A stretch of DNA of 5,570 nt from Gammaproteobacteria bacterium. Lineage in GTDB: Bacteria > Pseudomonadota > Gammaproteobacteria > Burkholderiales > Burkholderiaceae_C. The stretch lies in assembly GCA_018903185.1 (NCBI GenBank), contig JAHIQV010000268.1:1-5570 (forward strand), read 5' to 3'. The notes beneath the pieces are model-generated. The model was not told the DNA's origin, did not search any database, and worked only from the letters and a program-made list of their open reading frames with translations. Positions 5,555-5,570 of the stretch are shown here, piece after piece. The position numbers and the translations under genes are program-made. The stretch's first letter is position 1; each line of letters begins with the position of its first letter.

Positions 5555-5570
5555 CGCCATCCTCCACCCG

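Noticed and set aside
5558..5565. GGAGG next to an ATG on the - strand near the window end
   Set aside because: There is no spacing between the GGAGG and the ATG, and the frame it opens is a shadow of the hydrolase-LuxR gene.

Overview
The window looks like chromosomal DNA from a GC-rich betaproteobacterium, most likely Burkholderiales and perhaps Comamonadaceae (Hydrogenophaga/Acidovorax-like). This is inferred from the GC-rich codon use, the protein style (E. coli-type SerA with an ACT domain, HPP protein with two CBS domains) and the gene mix. I see no mobile elements, CRISPR arrays, tRNA or rRNA genes. Coding density is high and every gene appears intact except the first, which is cut by the window edge.

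Layout. Four genes and one small gene lie on the + strand. They are the C-terminal half of a NarK/NasA-type nitrate/nitrite MFS transporter (2-640), a ModA-like substrate-binding protein with no signal peptide (730-1425), an HPP-family membrane protein with a cytoplasmic CBS pair (1465-2583), D-3-phosphoglycerate dehydrogenase serA (2669-3940), and a 94-residue protein of unknown function (4077-4361). Facing them on the - strand is an alpha/beta-hydrolase fused to a C-terminal LuxR-type DNA-binding domain (4420-5508).

How they may work together. The first three genes are closely spaced (gaps of 89 and 39 bases). They share a theme: nitrate/nitrite transport, an oxyanion (molybdate-like) binding protein, and an HPP protein, a family with reported nitrite transporters in cyanobacteria and chloroplasts. 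A small nitrate/nitrite/molybdenum module is a reasonable inference but not proven. serA is a housekeeping serine-biosynthesis gene that probably has its own promoter. The hydrolase-LuxR fusion is an independent, probably one-component regulator.

The non-coding gaps are short but structured. There are tandem small hairpins and an AT-rich ModE-half-site-like motif before the ModA-like gene, and a GC hairpin after the HPP gene. serA starts without a Shine-Dalgarno sequence. The small gene has a good promoter, a leader hairpin and a strong ribosome-binding site. A hairpin lies between the convergent genes. A perfect 12+12-base inverted repeat sits directly in front of the hydrolase-LuxR gene. 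The last of these is the most interesting signal, but nothing here clearly amounts to a new multi-gene system.
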